From the NCBI RefSeq assembly GCF_001913155.1, contig NZ_CP018760.1:744001-808000 (forward strand): DNA of 64,000 nt, given 5' to 3'. Every line of letters begins with the position of its first letter. Positions within the stretch are counted from its first letter, which is position 1. The notes under the pieces are model-generated. The model was not told the origin of the DNA. It saw only the letters and a list, made by a program, of their open reading frames with translations, and ran no database searches. Position numbers and translations under genes: made by a program. The DNA comes from Maribacter hydrothermalis (GTDB lineage: Bacteria; Bacteroidota; Bacteroidia; Flavobacteriales; Flavobacteriaceae). Positions 8,414-18,423 of this stretch are shown piece by piece.

Positions 8414-10354
8414 TTATTCAAGAATTATGAACTCTGACCTTCTGTTTATATCGTGTTTAACTGCACTACATTTAACCCCGTCAGTACATTCATTTAGTAA
8501 TTTGGTTTCACCGAAGCCTTCACTTACTAGTCGATCTGAAGAAATACCTTTTTTTATCATATAATTTACTGTAGACTCTGCCCTTTTTTGAGATAACCAT
8601 AGGTTATATGCTGCTGGCCCTCTACTATCGGTATGAGAATTTACTTTTAATTTTAAACTTGGATATTTTTCCATAGCCGCAATTACTTTTTCAATCTCCA
8701 CTTCAGAATCCTTTCTAATGTTATATTTATCAAAATCGAAATATATAGTACTTAACTGTAATAGTTTGGCCAAATCATCACCGAAACCAGCTGTAATTTG
8801 ATCTCTTTCTAGATAAAAATCAATGATTTTAGGTTTACCATCAGAAACGCCTAAATATTCTTCAAACGGAATGTATCCTTCCATTAATGCTCTAACAAAA
8901 TTACCCTTATTACAGTCTAATTCTAGACTATATGTTCCGTCAGAATCCGTAATCGTTGATAATAGTTCTTCATTATTCTCATCAATTACTTTTATTGTTG
9001 CACCTACCAATACTTCATTTGTAATTTTATCTCTTACTGTACCCGTAACTTGTTGGATACAATCAAAAACCAAAGGTCTAGTTTCTGTTAAACTATAAAT
9101 ATCATCGTATCCTAAACCTTCTTCTCTATTTGATGCTACATAACCTGTTCTTAATTCTTCATTAAATATGAAGGTGAAATCATCACTATTACTGTTTACT
9201 GGTTTACCTACATTTAAAACTTTACCTGTAAAATCTTGTCTTTTTATTTTTGTTGCAAAAACATCTAAACCACCAAGACCTGGATGCCCATCTGAAGAAA
9301 AATATAAAATCTCCTCACTTGTTATATAAGGAAAAGTTTCTCTTGCTTCGGTATTAATGTTTGGTCCTAAATTTTGTGGTGATCCAAATGTATTATCCTG
9401 ATTGATGGTCACAAAAAATAAATCGGACTCCCCAACTGTACCTGGCATATCCGAAACAAAATATAATGTTTTCTCATCAGCACTTAAAGCTGGGTTAGCA
9501 ACAGAATAAGAATCACTATTAAATGGCAATTCTTCGATTTCATCCCAGGCTCCCTCCTCATTTAATTTTGCTCGGAAAATTTTTAATCGAACAATTCCTT
9601 TATCATCTTTTATAGTTTTCTTCTTTTCAGAATTATTTCTAGTAAAGTATAACGTTTTACCATCTTTGGTTACTACTGAAGTTGACTCATGATACCGAGT
9701 ATTTACGTTTTCATCTAATTTCTTTGCTTTGTTTATTGATGAACTATCTGCATTTACCTCATATAAGTCTAAAAAATCCTTAGCATTCCAAGTATGACGA
9801 TATCTAGCAAAATTACCTGTATCCCTATCCGACGAAAAGATCAAACCTTCTTTATAAAAGGAAGGAGCAAATTCTGAATAGGGGGAATTAAATTCAAATG
9901 GTCCAAGAATATATCTTCCTGAATTATCTTCTATTTCTTTTTTAAAATTACGATCATTACTAAATGCGGTTGCACGAACGTCACTTTTGGTCATTTCCTT
10001 AAACTTGCTCATTATCATACCAGAAGTATCATAATCTCCTAATGTTTTTAATGTTTGCGCATATTTAAAATAATCTTCGGCTGTTGTTTCGTCGGGAAAT
10101 TCAGACATTAATTTCATATACGTATCACCTGCATCTTTATATTCTGCATTGTAATAATAAGAATCCCCTAATTTTCTTAATAAATCTGCAGATGAATAGC
10201 CCTTTTCCAATACTTTTTTATAAATATCAATTGCTGGCCTAAACGAATATGCTTCGAATTTTTCATTTCCTTTTTCTATTAACCGTTCTTGAGCCTCGGC
10301 TAATCCATGAAATAAAAATAAGATTACTATAATATACTTTACTTTATGTTTCAT
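8414..10354 (-). CDS. OmpA-family protein with TPR and WD40-like repeats (PorE-like partner of a PorP/SprF protein)
   Basis: This is a periplasmic peptidoglycan-anchored protein of about 646 residues. The signal peptide MKHKVKYIIVILFLFHGLAEAQ is followed by TPR-like helices (about 25-130), WD40-like/PD40 repeats with SSDR, YFVSD and YFSSDG motifs (about 150-420), a carboxypeptidase-regulatory-like beta domain (about 435-520) and a C-terminal OmpA domain with the YFDFDKYNIR start and the NSHTDSRG peptidoglycan-binding motif. I prefer the ATG at 10354 because it gives a clean signal peptide; an upstream ATG at 10369 directly abuts the previous stop (TAAATG). It is the last gene of a three-gene unit with the PorP/SprF protein and the type B cargo. 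Family knowledge links such proteins to the outer-membrane/peptidoglycan part of type IX secretion. A role in exporting or anchoring the neighbouring cargo is inference. Confidence 0.88.
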   Translation of the reverse strand: MKHKVKYIIVILFLFHGLAEAQERLIEKGNEKFEAYSFRPAIDIYKKVLEKGYSSADLLRKLGDSYYYNAEYKDAGDTYMKLMSEFPDETTAEDYFKYAQTLKTLGDYDTSGMIMSKFKEMTKSDVRATAFSNDRNFKKEIEDNSGRYILGPFEFNSPYSEFAPSFYKEGLIFSSDRDTGNFARYRHTWNAKDFLDLYEVNADSSSINKAKKLDENVNTRYHESTSVVTKDGKTLYFTRNNSEKKKTIKDDKGIVRLKIFRAKLNEEGAWDEIEELPFNSDSYSVANPALSADEKTLYFVSDMPGTVGESDLFFVTINQDNTFGSPQNLGPNINTEARETFPYITSEEILYFSSDGHPGLGGLDVFATKIKRQDFTGKVLNVGKPVNSNSDDFTFIFNEELRTGYVASNREEGLGYDDIYSLTETRPLVFDCIQQVTGTVRDKITNEVLVGATIKVIDENNEELLSTITDSDGTYSLELDCNKGNFVRALMEGYIPFEEYLGVSDGKPKIIDFYLERDQITAGFGDDLAKLLQLSTIYFDFDKYNIRKDSEVEIEKVIAAMEKYPSLKLKVNSHTDSRGPAAYNLWLSQKRAESTVNYMIKKGISSDRLVSEGFGETKLLNECTDGVKCSAVKHDINRRSEFIILE

Positions 10355-10369
10355 ATATAATATTACCAT

Positions 10370-11323
10370 TTAGAAAAAACGAGGTGAAACCAATTTTTGA
10401 AAAGATTTAACCAATTCATACCTTAAAAGAACCTCAAATGAACCATCATTAAACTGTGTTCCTCCCAAATCTGTAGTCTCCCTATCATAAGCTAAACCAA
10501 TCATAAACTGGTCAGAAATTTGGAAACCTGCCATTGCACTTACTGCAGCATCCCATCTATAAGCTGCACCAAAGGTAAATTTATCATTGAACATGAAGCT
10601 AGCAGACATATCAACCTGCAACGGTGCACCACCAACCACTTTTGTAAGCAAGGCCGGCTTAAATTTTAGATTACCGTTCAAATCAAAAACATATCCCGTA
10701 ATCAGATAAAAATTTATTCTCTCTTTAGAAAGAAATTGAACACTTCCGGCATCTCGTTGAGAATTATCAAAATGTTCAGTTTGAAAAAGATTTGGTGCCG
10801 AAAGCCCTGCATAAAATTTACTTGAATGGTAATACATACCTACGCCAACATTTGGCGAAAATCTATTCTCAATATTATCAGCGTTAACGGGTTCTTGATC
10901 AAAATTTCGTAATTGGTTAAAATCAAGATTCAATAAATTTCCCCCAGCTTTTAAACCAAATGATAATTTCCCTTCTGAAGAAACATCAATAGTGTATGAA
11001 ACTACTGCATCAAAGTAAGTTTCTTGTACTACACCATCCCCTATTTCATCATTTACGATAGAAAAACCATAACCAAGTTTACTATTTCTTATTGGAGATT
11101 GAATGTTCAAAGTTTGCGTCTTTGGAGCTCCTTCTAAACCAACCCACTGAGACCTATACAAAGCCGCTATACTTAATGCTCCACGAGATCCAGCATACGC
11201 TGGGTTAACACTCATGGTATTAAACATATATTGCGTGTATTGAGCATCTTGTTGAGCAAAAATGGTTCCACAAATGAGTAAAAAAACACTTGATAGAATT
11301 AAAACTTTATTTCTAATATTCAT
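10370..11323 (-). CDS. Type IX secretion membrane protein, PorP/SprF family
   Basis: This 317-residue outer-membrane beta-barrel protein has signal peptide MNIRNKVLILSSVFLLICGTIFAQ and the family start QDAQYTQYMFNTMSVNPAYAGSRG. The core contains repeated amphipathic strands and the closing FNDGSFEVLLRYEL segment. In flavobacteria, SprF-type proteins pair with individual type B C-terminal-domain cargos such as SprB. Here the gene sits 13 bases after the type B cargo gene and directly before an OmpA-family gene, the usual cargo-SprF-OmpA order. I therefore infer that it is the dedicated partner of the 1578-residue cargo. It is not the core PorP of the T9SS operon, because no other core T9SS genes are nearby. 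Confidence 0.9.
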   Translation of the reverse strand: MNIRNKVLILSSVFLLICGTIFAQQDAQYTQYMFNTMSVNPAYAGSRGALSIAALYRSQWVGLEGAPKTQTLNIQSPIRNSKLGYGFSIVNDEIGDGVVQETYFDAVVSYTIDVSSEGKLSFGLKAGGNLLNLDFNQLRNFDQEPVNADNIENRFSPNVGVGMYYHSSKFYAGLSAPNLFQTEHFDNSQRDAGSVQFLSKERINFYLITGYVFDLNGNLKFKPALLTKVVGGAPLQVDMSASFMFNDKFTFGAAYRWDAAVSAMAGFQISDQFMIGLAYDRETTDLGGTQFNDGSFEVLLRYELVKSFQKLVSPRFF

Positions 11324-11336
11324 ATTTTATAAACTA

Positions 11337-14300
11337 TTATCTACTTATATAAAGATATTCACTATCAATTTTATTTTCACCATCAAATGTGGTATAATCA
11401 AATATATAGAAATATATACCCGCAGGAAGATACTCGTCTACACTTAAAGTAGATCTTCCTCTTGATCTACCGTCAAATACATTATTTTGATTATTATAAT
11501 TTACACCTTCAAAAACTGCAACTCCCCACCTATTAAAAATCTTTAAAGTGCTACGCTGTATTTGGTCTACACCTCTAATAAATAAGAATTCATTTCTACC
11601 ATCACCATTTGGAGTAATCATTTGGTTTACCTCTATAATAAACTCTTCAGGAGGTAAAGGATTGTCGTTGGTAATAGTTATGTCGACTGTTGCTGTGTCA
11701 CAATTGCCTAGGCCCAAGGTATCGCAAACGGTATAGGTAAAACTATCCGTTCCTTCGAAACCATCATTTGGAGTATACGTTACGGTATCGTCTGAAATAT
11801 CATCAGGTGTTCCACCGTCGTTAACCTCTATTGTACCGTTGGTCGGTTCAGTGAAGGCTAAATCACCATCTGACGGAATGCCTAAATCATTTTCCAAGAT
11901 TAAAATCTCTATTGGCGTATCCATTGGAGTACTTGCCGTATCGTCAATTACATCTAACGTTATTGGCTCGCCTACGGTAATAGAAACTGTTGCTGTGTCA
12001 CAATTACCTAAGGTATCGCAAACGGTATAATCAAAACTATCCGCTCCTTCGAAACCATCATTTGGAGTATACGTTACGGTATCGTCTGAAATATCATCAG
12101 GTGTTCCACCGTCGTTAACCTCTATTGTACCGTTGGTCGGTTCAGTGAAGGCTAAATCACCATCTGACGGAATGCCTAAATCATTTTCCAAGATTAAAAT
12201 CTCTATTGGCGTATCCATTGGAGTACTTGCCGTATCGTCAATTACATCTAACGTTATTGGCTCGCCAACGGTAATAGAAACTGTTGCTGTGTCACAATTA
12301 CCTAAGGTATCGCAAACGGTATAAGTAAAACTATCCGTTCCTTCGAAACCATCATTTGGAGTGTAAATTATTGTATCATCGGAAATATCATCCGGTGTTC
12401 CACCGTCGTTAACCACTATTGTACCGTTGGTCGGTTCAGTGAAGGCTAAATCACCATCTGACGGAATGCCTAAATCATTTTCCAAGATTAAAATCTCTAT
12501 TGGCGTATCCATCGGAGTACTTGCCGTATCGTCAATTACATCTAACGTTATTGGTTCGCCTACGGTAATAGAAACTGTTGCTGTGTCACAATTACCCAAG
12601 GTATCGCAAACGGTATAAGTAAAACTATCCGCTCCTTCGAAACCATCATTTGGAGTATACGTTATGGAATCGTCTGAAATATCATCAGGTGTTCCACCAT
12701 CATTGACCACGATCGTACCGTTGGTCGGTTCCGTGATTGTCAGTGTACCATCCGTTGGAATTCCAAAATCATTCTCCAAGATAGAAATCTCTATTGGCGT
12801 ATCCATCGGAGTACTTGCCGTATCATCAATTACATCTAACGTTATTGGCTCGCCAACGGTAATAGAAACTGTTGCTGTGTCACAATTACCTAAGGTATCG
12901 CAAACGGTATAAGTAAAACTATCCGTTCCTTCGAAACCATCATTTGGAGTGTAAATTATTGTATCATCGGAAATATCATCCGGTGTACCGCCGTCGTTAA
13001 CCACTATTGTACCGTTGGTCGGTTCAGTGATTGTCAGCGTACCATCCGTCGGAATTCCAGAATCGTTATCCAAAATTGATACATCAACAGATGTATCCAT
13101 TGGTGTTGACACCGCATCATCTACGACATCTAATTCTTCATTATTACCATTGTCCGGATCTAGGTAATCCGGGGTGCCATCGTTATCGGAATCATCGTTG
13201 GTTGGATCGCCATCATTGTTCGCATCCTCATCCGGCGTATCTATTCCGTCCCCATCATCATCCAAATCCCTATAGTTCACATCTTCCGTGCCATCCGTAT
13301 CGGGTAAGTCCGTGGAAGGATTGTCTATCTCATCGTTTACATCAAATCCATCGTTTATATCACTGCCTTCATATCCGTCATCCAAACCATCGTTATCGGT
13401 ATCTATACCCGTATATGCCTGATCCGGGATACCGTCGTAATTAAAATCGTTACCCTCATTATTATCGGGCACCAAATCATTATCACTATCATTGTCAAGG
13501 TAATCCAAAGCATCTACACCATCCGTATTTACCGGTGACAAACCAGTTGGGTACGCACTATTTACCCCATTGTTAACAGCATATGTAGCTGCATCGTCAT
13601 CATTTGGCGCTATATAGCCTGAAGTAGTTTGAGCCTCCACGTTATCGGGAATACCATCATTATCACTGTCGATATCAAGATGATTAGGTTTCCCATCGTT
13701 ATCCGTATCAATAGGATCCGTCAATGGATTATCATCTGCATCCATATTTGGATCCTCTGTAGAATCAAGAATACCATCGTTATCATCATCTAAATCAACA
13801 CTATCAGGAACGCCATCCCCATCGGTATCTATTACCTGGTCCGGATCTAGGTAATCCGGGGTGCCATCATTATCCGTATCATCGTTGGTCGGGTCGCCAT
13901 CATTGTTCGCATCCTCATCCGGCGTATCTATTCCGTCCCCATCATCATCCAAATCCCTATAGTTCACATCTTCCGTACCATCCGTATCCGGCAAGTCCGT
14001 GGAAGGATTGTCTATCTCATCGTTTACATCAAATCCATCATTTATATCACTGCCTTCATATCCGTCATCCAAACCATCGTTATCGGTATCTATACCCGTA
14101 TATGCCTGATCCGGGATACCGTCGTAATTAAAATCGTTACCCTCATTATTATCGGGCACCAAATCATTATCACTATCATTGTCAAGGTAATCCAAAGCAT
14201 CTACACCATCCGTATTTACCGGTGACAAACCAGTTGGGTACGCACTATTTACCCCATTGTTAACAGCATATGTAGCTGCATCGTCATCATTTGGCGCTAT

Positions 14301-16073
14301 ATAGCCTGAAGTAGTTTGAGCCTCCACGTTATCGGGAATACCATCATTATCACTGTCGATATCAAGATGATTAGGTTTCCCATCGTTATCCGTATCAATA
14401 GGATCCGTCAATGGATTATCATCTGCATCCATATTTGGATCCTCTGTAGAATCAAGAATACCATCGTTATCATCATCTAAATCAACACTATCAGGAACGC
14501 CATCCCCATCGGTATCTATTACCTGGTCCGGATCTAGGTAATCCGGGGTGCCATCATTATCCGTATCATCGTTGGTCGGGTCGCCATCATTGTTCGCATC
14601 CTCATCCGGCGTATCTATTCCGTCCCCATCATCATCCAAATCCCTATAGTTCACATCTTCCGTACCATCCGTATCCGGCAAGTCCGTGGAAGGATTGTCT
14701 ATCTCATCGTTTACATCAAATCCATCATTTATATCACTGCCTTCATATCCGTCATCCAAACCATCGTTATCGGTATCTATACCCGTATATGCCTGATCCG
14801 GGATACCGTCGTAATTAAAATCGTTACCCTCATTATTATCGGGCACCAAATCATTATCACTATCATTATCAAGGTAATCCAAAGCATCTACACCATCCGT
14901 ATTTACTGGTGCCAGACCACTTGGGTACGCACTATTTACCCCATTGTTAACAGCATATGTAGCTGCATCGTCATCATTTGGCGCTATATAGCCTGAAGTA
15001 GTTTGAGCCTCCACGTTATCGGGAATACCATCATTATCGCTATCAATATCTCTAAAATCTGGTTGGCTATCCGAATCTGAATTAATAGGAGTTATACCGC
15101 TTGGAGTATAAACATCATCCATCCCATTGTTGTTGTTATCAATCCCCGTTGGAGCTATATAACCATCAATTTCCTGACTTTCTCTATTATCAATTATTCC
15201 ATCATTATCTGAATCTATATCTCGGTAATCAGGAATTAAATCCTCATCTGTATCGATGGGATTTAAACCATCTTCATATGCATCATCAATATCATTACAG
15301 TTCAAATCTCCTAATGGGCGCAGATAACCTGCCGTTGTTTGAGCTTCAACTTTATCTTTAATTCCATCTGAGTCCGAATCAAAATCACGATAGTCCGGAT
15401 ACTGATCATCATCAGTATTTATAGGATTTATACCGAAACCATAACTGCCTTCATAAGCATCGTCTAACCCATTTAAATTTAAATCAATATTAGATAGCGG
15501 AATAAATCCAAGGTAAGATTGTGCTTCAATATTATCTCTAATTCCATCAATATCAGAATCTATATCCAAATAATCTGGAATTGAAGTGCAGGTACCACGT
15601 ATTCCATCAGTATTTATTGGAGTTAAACCCAACATACCAAACTGTTCAAAAGCATCATCTAATCCATTCCCATTTACGTCTTGTCCAAATTTTACAATAA
15701 ACCCAACATTAGACTGAGCTTCAACAGTATCAAGAATACCATCATTATCAGAATCGAGATCCAAATAATTTGGAATACCATCGCCATCTTTATCTGAAGG
15801 ATTGGTTAAATAATTACCATCGCCATCTTCATCTTGATCTTCGACACTATCCAAAATACCGTCATCATCCTCATCTATATCCCAATCGTTTGAATTTAAT
15901 TCGAATTGGATATTAAACTTACCGTAATCAACTGTCTCAACTCCTGAAACTTGATTTACAGTAAATAAGGCAATTGAACAAAAAAATAAAAAGAAAGGCT
16001 TAACGGTTTTTATTCCGTTAATTCTTATACAAGTAATTTTCCCCATAAGTGTTAGTATTTTACTAAGCACCAT
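11337..16073 (-). CDS. Giant T9SS type B cargo with thrombospondin-type-3 and Ig-like repeats
   Basis: This is a 1578-residue secreted protein. A basic N-terminus and hydrophobic stretch (about 27-43) form a signal peptide; an ATG at 16046 would give a shorter, equally good one. Residues about 60-975 are acidic thrombospondin type 3-like calcium-binding repeats (DxDx[21 protein letters not shown]). Residues about 980-1475 are five 98-residue Ig/cadherin-like domains with [13 protein letters not shown] and [19 protein letters not shown]. The C-terminus (about 1480-1578) carries [21 protein letters not shown] and [12 protein letters not shown], the gliding-motility-associated C-terminal domain that directs type IX secretion (type B). 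It heads an operon with its SprF-like and OmpA-like partners. An adhesin or motility-adhesin role is inference. Long stretches are near-identical tandem DNA repeats. Confidence 0.92.
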   Translation of the reverse strand: MVLSKILTLMGKITCIRINGIKTVKPFFLFFCSIALFTVNQVSGVETVDYGKFNIQFELNSNDWDIDEDDDGILDSVEDQDEDGDGNYLTNPSDKDGDGIPNYLDLDSDNDGILDTVEAQSNVGFIVKFGQDVNGNGLDDAFEQFGMLGLTPINTDGIRGTCTSIPDYLDIDSDIDGIRDNIEAQSYLGFIPLSNIDLNLNGLDDAYEGSYGFGINPINTDDDQYPDYRDFDSDSDGIKDKVEAQTTAGYLRPLGDLNCNDIDDAYEDGLNPIDTDEDLIPDYRDIDSDNDGIIDNRESQEIDGYIAPTGIDNNNNGMDDVYTPSGITPINSDSDSQPDFRDIDSDNDGIPDNVEAQTTSGYIAPNDDDAATYAVNNGVNSAYPSGLAPVNTDGVDALDYLDNDSDNDLVPDNNEGNDFNYDGIPDQAYTGIDTDNDGLDDGYEGSDINDGFDVNDEIDNPSTDLPDTDGTEDVNYRDLDDDGDGIDTPDEDANNDGDPTNDDTDNDGTPDYLDPDQVIDTDGDGVPDSVDLDDDNDGILDSTEDPNMDADDNPLTDPIDTDNDGKPNHLDIDSDNDGIPDNVEAQTTSGYIAPNDDDAATYAVNNGVNSAYPTGLSPVNTDGVDALDYLDNDSDNDLVPDNNEGNDFNYDGIPDQAYTGIDTDNDGLDDGYEGSDINDGFDVNDEIDNPSTDLPDTDGTEDVNYRDLDDDGDGIDTPDEDANNDGDPTNDDTDNDGTPDYLDPDQVIDTDGDGVPDSVDLDDDNDGILDSTEDPNMDADDNPLTDPIDTDNDGKPNHLDIDSDNDGIPDNVEAQTTSGYIAPNDDDAATYAVNNGVNSAYPTGLSPVNTDGVDALDYLDNDSDNDLVPDNNEGNDFNYDGIPDQAYTGIDTDNDGLDDGYEGSDINDGFDVNDEIDNPSTDLPDTDGTEDVNYRDLDDDGDGIDTPDEDANNDGDPTNDDSDNDGTPDYLDPDNGNNEELDVVDDAVSTPMDTSVDVSILDNDSGIPTDGTLTITEPTNGTIVVNDGGTPDDISDDTIIYTPNDGFEGTDSFTYTVCDTLGNCDTATVSITVGEPITLDVIDDTASTPMDTPIEISILENDFGIPTDGTLTITEPTNGTIVVNDGGTPDDISDDSITYTPNDGFEGADSFTYTVCDTLGNCDTATVSITVGEPITLDVIDDTASTPMDTPIEILILENDLGIPSDGDLAFTEPTNGTIVVNDGGTPDDISDDTIIYTPNDGFEGTDSFTYTVCDTLGNCDTATVSITVGEPITLDVIDDTASTPMDTPIEILILENDLGIPSDGDLAFTEPTNGTIEVNDGGTPDDISDDTVTYTPNDGFEGADSFDYTVCDTLGNCDTATVSITVGEPITLDVIDDTASTPMDTPIEILILENDLGIPSDGDLAFTEPTNGTIEVNDGGTPDDISDDTVTYTPNDGFEGTDSFTYTVCDTLGLGNCDTATVDITITNDNPLPPEEFIIEVNQMITPNGDGRNEFLFIRGVDQIQRSTLKIFNRWGVAVFEGVNYNNQNNVFDGRSRGRSTLSVDEYLPAGIYFYIFDYTTFDGENKIDSEYLYISR
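11660..13140 (-). repeat. Five 294-bp tandem repeats encoding Ig-like domains
   Basis: The landmark atcgcaaacggta recurs at 11721, 12015, 12309, 12603 and 12897, exactly 294 bp (98 codons) apart. The units are near-identical. The last unit in the protein (around 11711) has a 6-bp insertion that duplicates Leu-Gly. Confidence 0.95.
13152..15045 (-). repeat. 687-bp tandem repeats encoding thrombospondin-type-3 segments
   Basis: The landmark gtccggatctaggtaatccg occurs at 13152, 13839 and 14526, giving a period of exactly 687 bp (229 codons). There are two full units and most of a third. The second and third units are almost base-for-base identical over several hundred bases, which points to recent duplication or ongoing gene conversion. 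Confidence 0.95.
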
Positions 16074-16428
16074 GGCAATGTAAAAGTTAATTCTGTTAAG
16101 AAAGTGGGGCAGTCTTAAAGAAAACTATGCTAAGATATAGCATAAATTATTCAACTCAAATTGTTTTTCCACGAACCGTCAAATTCCAGTGATAAAAAGC
16201 ATTTTTACTGGTTGAATTACTTAAAATATAAATTAACAATTACCATATCTACGAAAATTACATAGAATTAGACTATTTAATAAAATAATAATTAGGAAAT
16301 AAAAACTCACATCTTTATTAAATATTATTTTATAAATATTAAAACACCATAAAAGTCAATAAAATTTTGATTATTAAAAGCTGAACATTAAGTAGTCTAT
16401 TTATCTTATTTTTGCACAAATTTTTCAC
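16074..16428. other. Divergent intergenic region between the cargo operon and prfC
   Basis: This is 355 AT-rich bases between two divergently transcribed genes, so it should carry two promoters. Only the prfC-side -7 box at 16407 is clear. On the other side an inverted repeat TATGCT-N7-AGCATA (16126-16144) sits about 50 bases from the cargo start, with unknown meaning. Confidence 0.5.
16407..16414 (+). promoter_or_regulatory. Candidate -7 box of prfC
   Basis: TATTTTTG matches the Bacteroidota -7 consensus TAnnTTTG and lies 14 bases before the prfC ATG. No TTG is seen at the expected -33 distance, so support is moderate. Confidence 0.4.
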
Positions 16429-18018
16429 ATGACCTATAAGCAAGAAATAGCCCGTAGAAGAACTTTTGGTATAATTTCTCACCCTGATGCCGGTAAAACG
16501 ACATTAACTGAAAAATTATTACTTTTTGGTGGAGCCATTCAAGAAGCAGGAGCAGTTAAAAACAATAAAATTAAAAAAACTGCAACTAGTGACTTTATGG
16601 AAATCGAAAGGCAAAGAGGTATCTCGGTTGCCACTTCTGTACTTGCCTTTATCTATAAAGACAAAAAAATCAATATTCTAGATACTCCTGGCCATAAAGA
16701 TTTTGCAGAGGACACTTTTAGAACATTAACTGCCGTAGACAGTGTAATAGTAGTAATTGACGTAGCAAAAGGTGTTGAGGAACAAACTGTTAAACTAGTA
16801 GAAGTTTGCAGAATGCGAAAAATACCGATGCTGGTATTTATCAATAAAATGGATAGGGAAGGTCAAGATGCCTTTGATTTACTAGATGAGTTAGAACAAA
16901 AATTAGGCTTATCAGTTACCCCTCTAAGTTTTCCTATAGGTATGGGTTATGATTTTAAAGGCATATACAACATATATGAAAAAAACATAAACTTATTTAG
17001 CGGCGATAGTAAAAAAAATATTGAACAAACTATAGCTTTCGATGATGTTACCAATCCTGAATTGGATAGAATAATAGGTAATAAAGCAGCTATAGAACTA
17101 AGAGATAATTTAGAGTTGGTCTGGGGAGTATACCCTGAATTTGACAAAGATCTATATTTAAAAGGGGATCAACAACCTGTATTTTTTGGTTCTGCCCTTA
17201 ATAATTTTGGTGTTAGAGAATTATTAGACTGTTTTATACAAATTGCGCCTACTCCGCGTTCTAAAAATGCCGAAGAAAGACTTGTTGAAGCGAACGAGAA
17301 AGAAATGACGGGATTTGTATTTAAAATTCATGCTAATATGGACCCTAAACATCGTGACCGTCTAGCATTTATCAAAATAGTTTCTGGCACATTTGAGCGA
17401 AACAAACCGTACTTACACGTTAGACAAGGCAAAAATTTAAAATTCTCTAGTCCTAATGCGTTTTTCGCTGAAAAAAAGGAAATTGTAGATATATCTTACC
17501 CTGGAGATATTGTTGGCCTACACGACACGGGTAATTTCAAAATTGGCGATACCTTAACCGAAGGTGAAACTTTACATTATAAGGGAATCCCTAGCTTTTC
17601 ACCAGAGCATTTTAGATATATTAATAATGCCGACCCAATGAAATCCAAACAACTAAATAAAGGAATTGACCAACTTATGGATGAGGGAGTGGCTCAATTA
17701 TTTACCTTAGAATTAAATGGTAGAAAAGTGATAGGTACTGTAGGTGCCTTACAATTTGAAGTTATACAATATAGGCTGGAACATGAATATGGAGCAAAAT
17801 GTAGTTATGAAAATTTTAATGTCTACAAAGCGTGCTGGGTTGGTACTGAAAACAGAAAAAGTGATGAATTCAAAGAATTTGAACGGGTTAAACAAAAGTT
17901 CTTAGCTAAGGATAAAAGAGGGCAATTAGTGTTTTTGGCCGATTCCCAATTTTCTTTACAAATGACACAACAAAAATATCCTTCCGTAAAACTTCATTTT
18001 ACATCAGAATTTGAATAA
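16429..18018 (+). CDS. prfC: Peptide chain release factor 3
   Basis: RF3 is a cytoplasmic translational GTPase that removes RF1/RF2 from the ribosome after peptide release. The 529-residue length is normal. Visible GTPase motifs are the P-loop SHPDAGKTT at 17-25, RGISVATS in switch I, DTPGH at 85-89 and NKMD at 139-142. Domain II and the RF3-specific C-terminus (FEVIQYRLEHEYGAKC) follow. It is a single-gene unit divergent from the surface operon, closed by a strong palindromic terminator. The start is the only ATG in front of the conserved TYKQEIARRRTFGIISHPDAG stretch. RF3 is told apart from EF-G by the short length and the AGAVKNNK...SDFMEIERQRGIS insert. Confidence 0.96.
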   Translation: MTYKQEIARRRTFGIISHPDAGKTTLTEKLLLFGGAIQEAGAVKNNKIKKTATSDFMEIERQRGISVATSVLAFIYKDKKINILDTPGHKDFAEDTFRTLTAVDSVIVVIDVAKGVEEQTVKLVEVCRMRKIPMLVFINKMDREGQDAFDLLDELEQKLGLSVTPLSFPIGMGYDFKGIYNIYEKNINLFSGDSKKNIEQTIAFDDVTNPELDRIIGNKAAIELRDNLELVWGVYPEFDKDLYLKGDQQPVFFGSALNNFGVRELLDCFIQIAPTPRSKNAEERLVEANEKEMTGFVFKIHANMDPKHRDRLAFIKIVSGTFERNKPYLHVRQGKNLKFSSPNAFFAEKKEIVDISYPGDIVGLHDTGNFKIGDTLTEGETLHYKGIPSFSPEHFRYINNADPMKSKQLNKGIDQLMDEGVAQLFTLELNGRKVIGTVGALQFEVIQYRLEHEYGAKCSYENFNVYKACWVGTENRKSDEFKEFERVKQKFLAKDKRGQLVFLADSQFSLQMTQQKYPSVKLHFTSEFE

Positions 18019-18052
18019 AAAAATCCCAACTTTATAAAGTTGGGATTTTTTT
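18019..18052. terminator. Bidirectional terminator between prfC and the DUF3467 gene
   Basis: Positions 18021-18048 are a perfect 28-base palindrome (AAATCCCAACTTT and its complement around TA) with A and T runs on each side. It serves converging genes on both strands. Confidence 0.9.
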
Positions 18053-18365
18053 AAGCTTCTCCTGTAGGACCAAAATTCATTGGAATAGAGGGTTGCTCAT
18101 AATCTTTAATGGTACCATGCGCTTTCTCGAAACGCTGAACATTATCATTAAGTGCTTTTAAAAATTTTTTCGCATGCTGTGGAGTCAAAATAATTCTACT
18201 CTTCACCTTTGCCTTTGGAGCACCTGGCATCATACTTATAAAATCAACCACAAACTCTGAAACAGAATGATTTATAATAGCTAAATTAGAATAAATCCCT
18301 TCCGCCATTTTTTCATCCAACTCTATATTAATTTGCTTTTGATTTGGATTCTTATTGTCTGCCAT
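18051..18365 (-). CDS. DUF3467 domain protein
   Basis: This is a 104-residue cytoplasmic protein that starts MADNKNPNQKQINIELDEKM and contains EGIYSNLAIINHSVSEFVVDF and the SRIILTPQHAKKFLKALNDN helix, the hallmarks of DUF3467. I place the start at the ATG at 18365; further upstream the frame runs into the rpoC terminator. It lies directly downstream of rpoC on the same strand, an arrangement I recall from other Flavobacteriia, but a terminator hairpin stands between them. It may be expressed by read-through or from its own promoter. The molecular function is unknown. Confidence 0.85.
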   Translation of the reverse strand: MADNKNPNQKQINIELDEKMAEGIYSNLAIINHSVSEFVVDFISMMPGAPKAKVKSRIILTPQHAKKFLKALNDNVQRFEKAHGTIKDYEQPSIPMNFGPTGEA

Positions 18366-18388
18366 ATTATATTGTTTATTAAAATAAA

Positions 18389-18415
18389 TAACCCTCAAAT
18401 AAAATTTGAGGGTTA
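18389..18415 (-). terminator. Terminator downstream of rpoC
   Basis: TAACCCTCAAAT-AAA-ATTTGAGGGTTA is a 12-bp perfect stem with a 3-base loop starting 9 bases after the rpoC stop. On the minus strand it is followed by a T-rich tract. It would limit transcription into the DUF3467 gene. Confidence 0.75.
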
Positions 18416-18423
18416 TAATCATA

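Noticed and set aside
11839..12912. Several identical 63-codon plus-strand ORFs
   Set aside because: They repeat every 294 bases because they are shadows of the Ig-like repeats on the other strand.
13031..13444. Plus-strand ORF rich in His, Pro and Tyr (137 codons)
   Set aside because: Its composition is what the acidic calcium-binding repeats give when read in a shifted antisense frame; not a gene.
1..16073. CRISPR array
   Set aside because: The repeats are long (270-687 bases), in frame and tandem with no spacers, so they are coding repeats.
16126..16144. Inverted repeat TATGCT-N7-AGCATA upstream of the cargo operon as an operator
   Set aside because: The arms are only six bases and AT-rich, which is expected by chance in this region; no regulator gene is adjacent.
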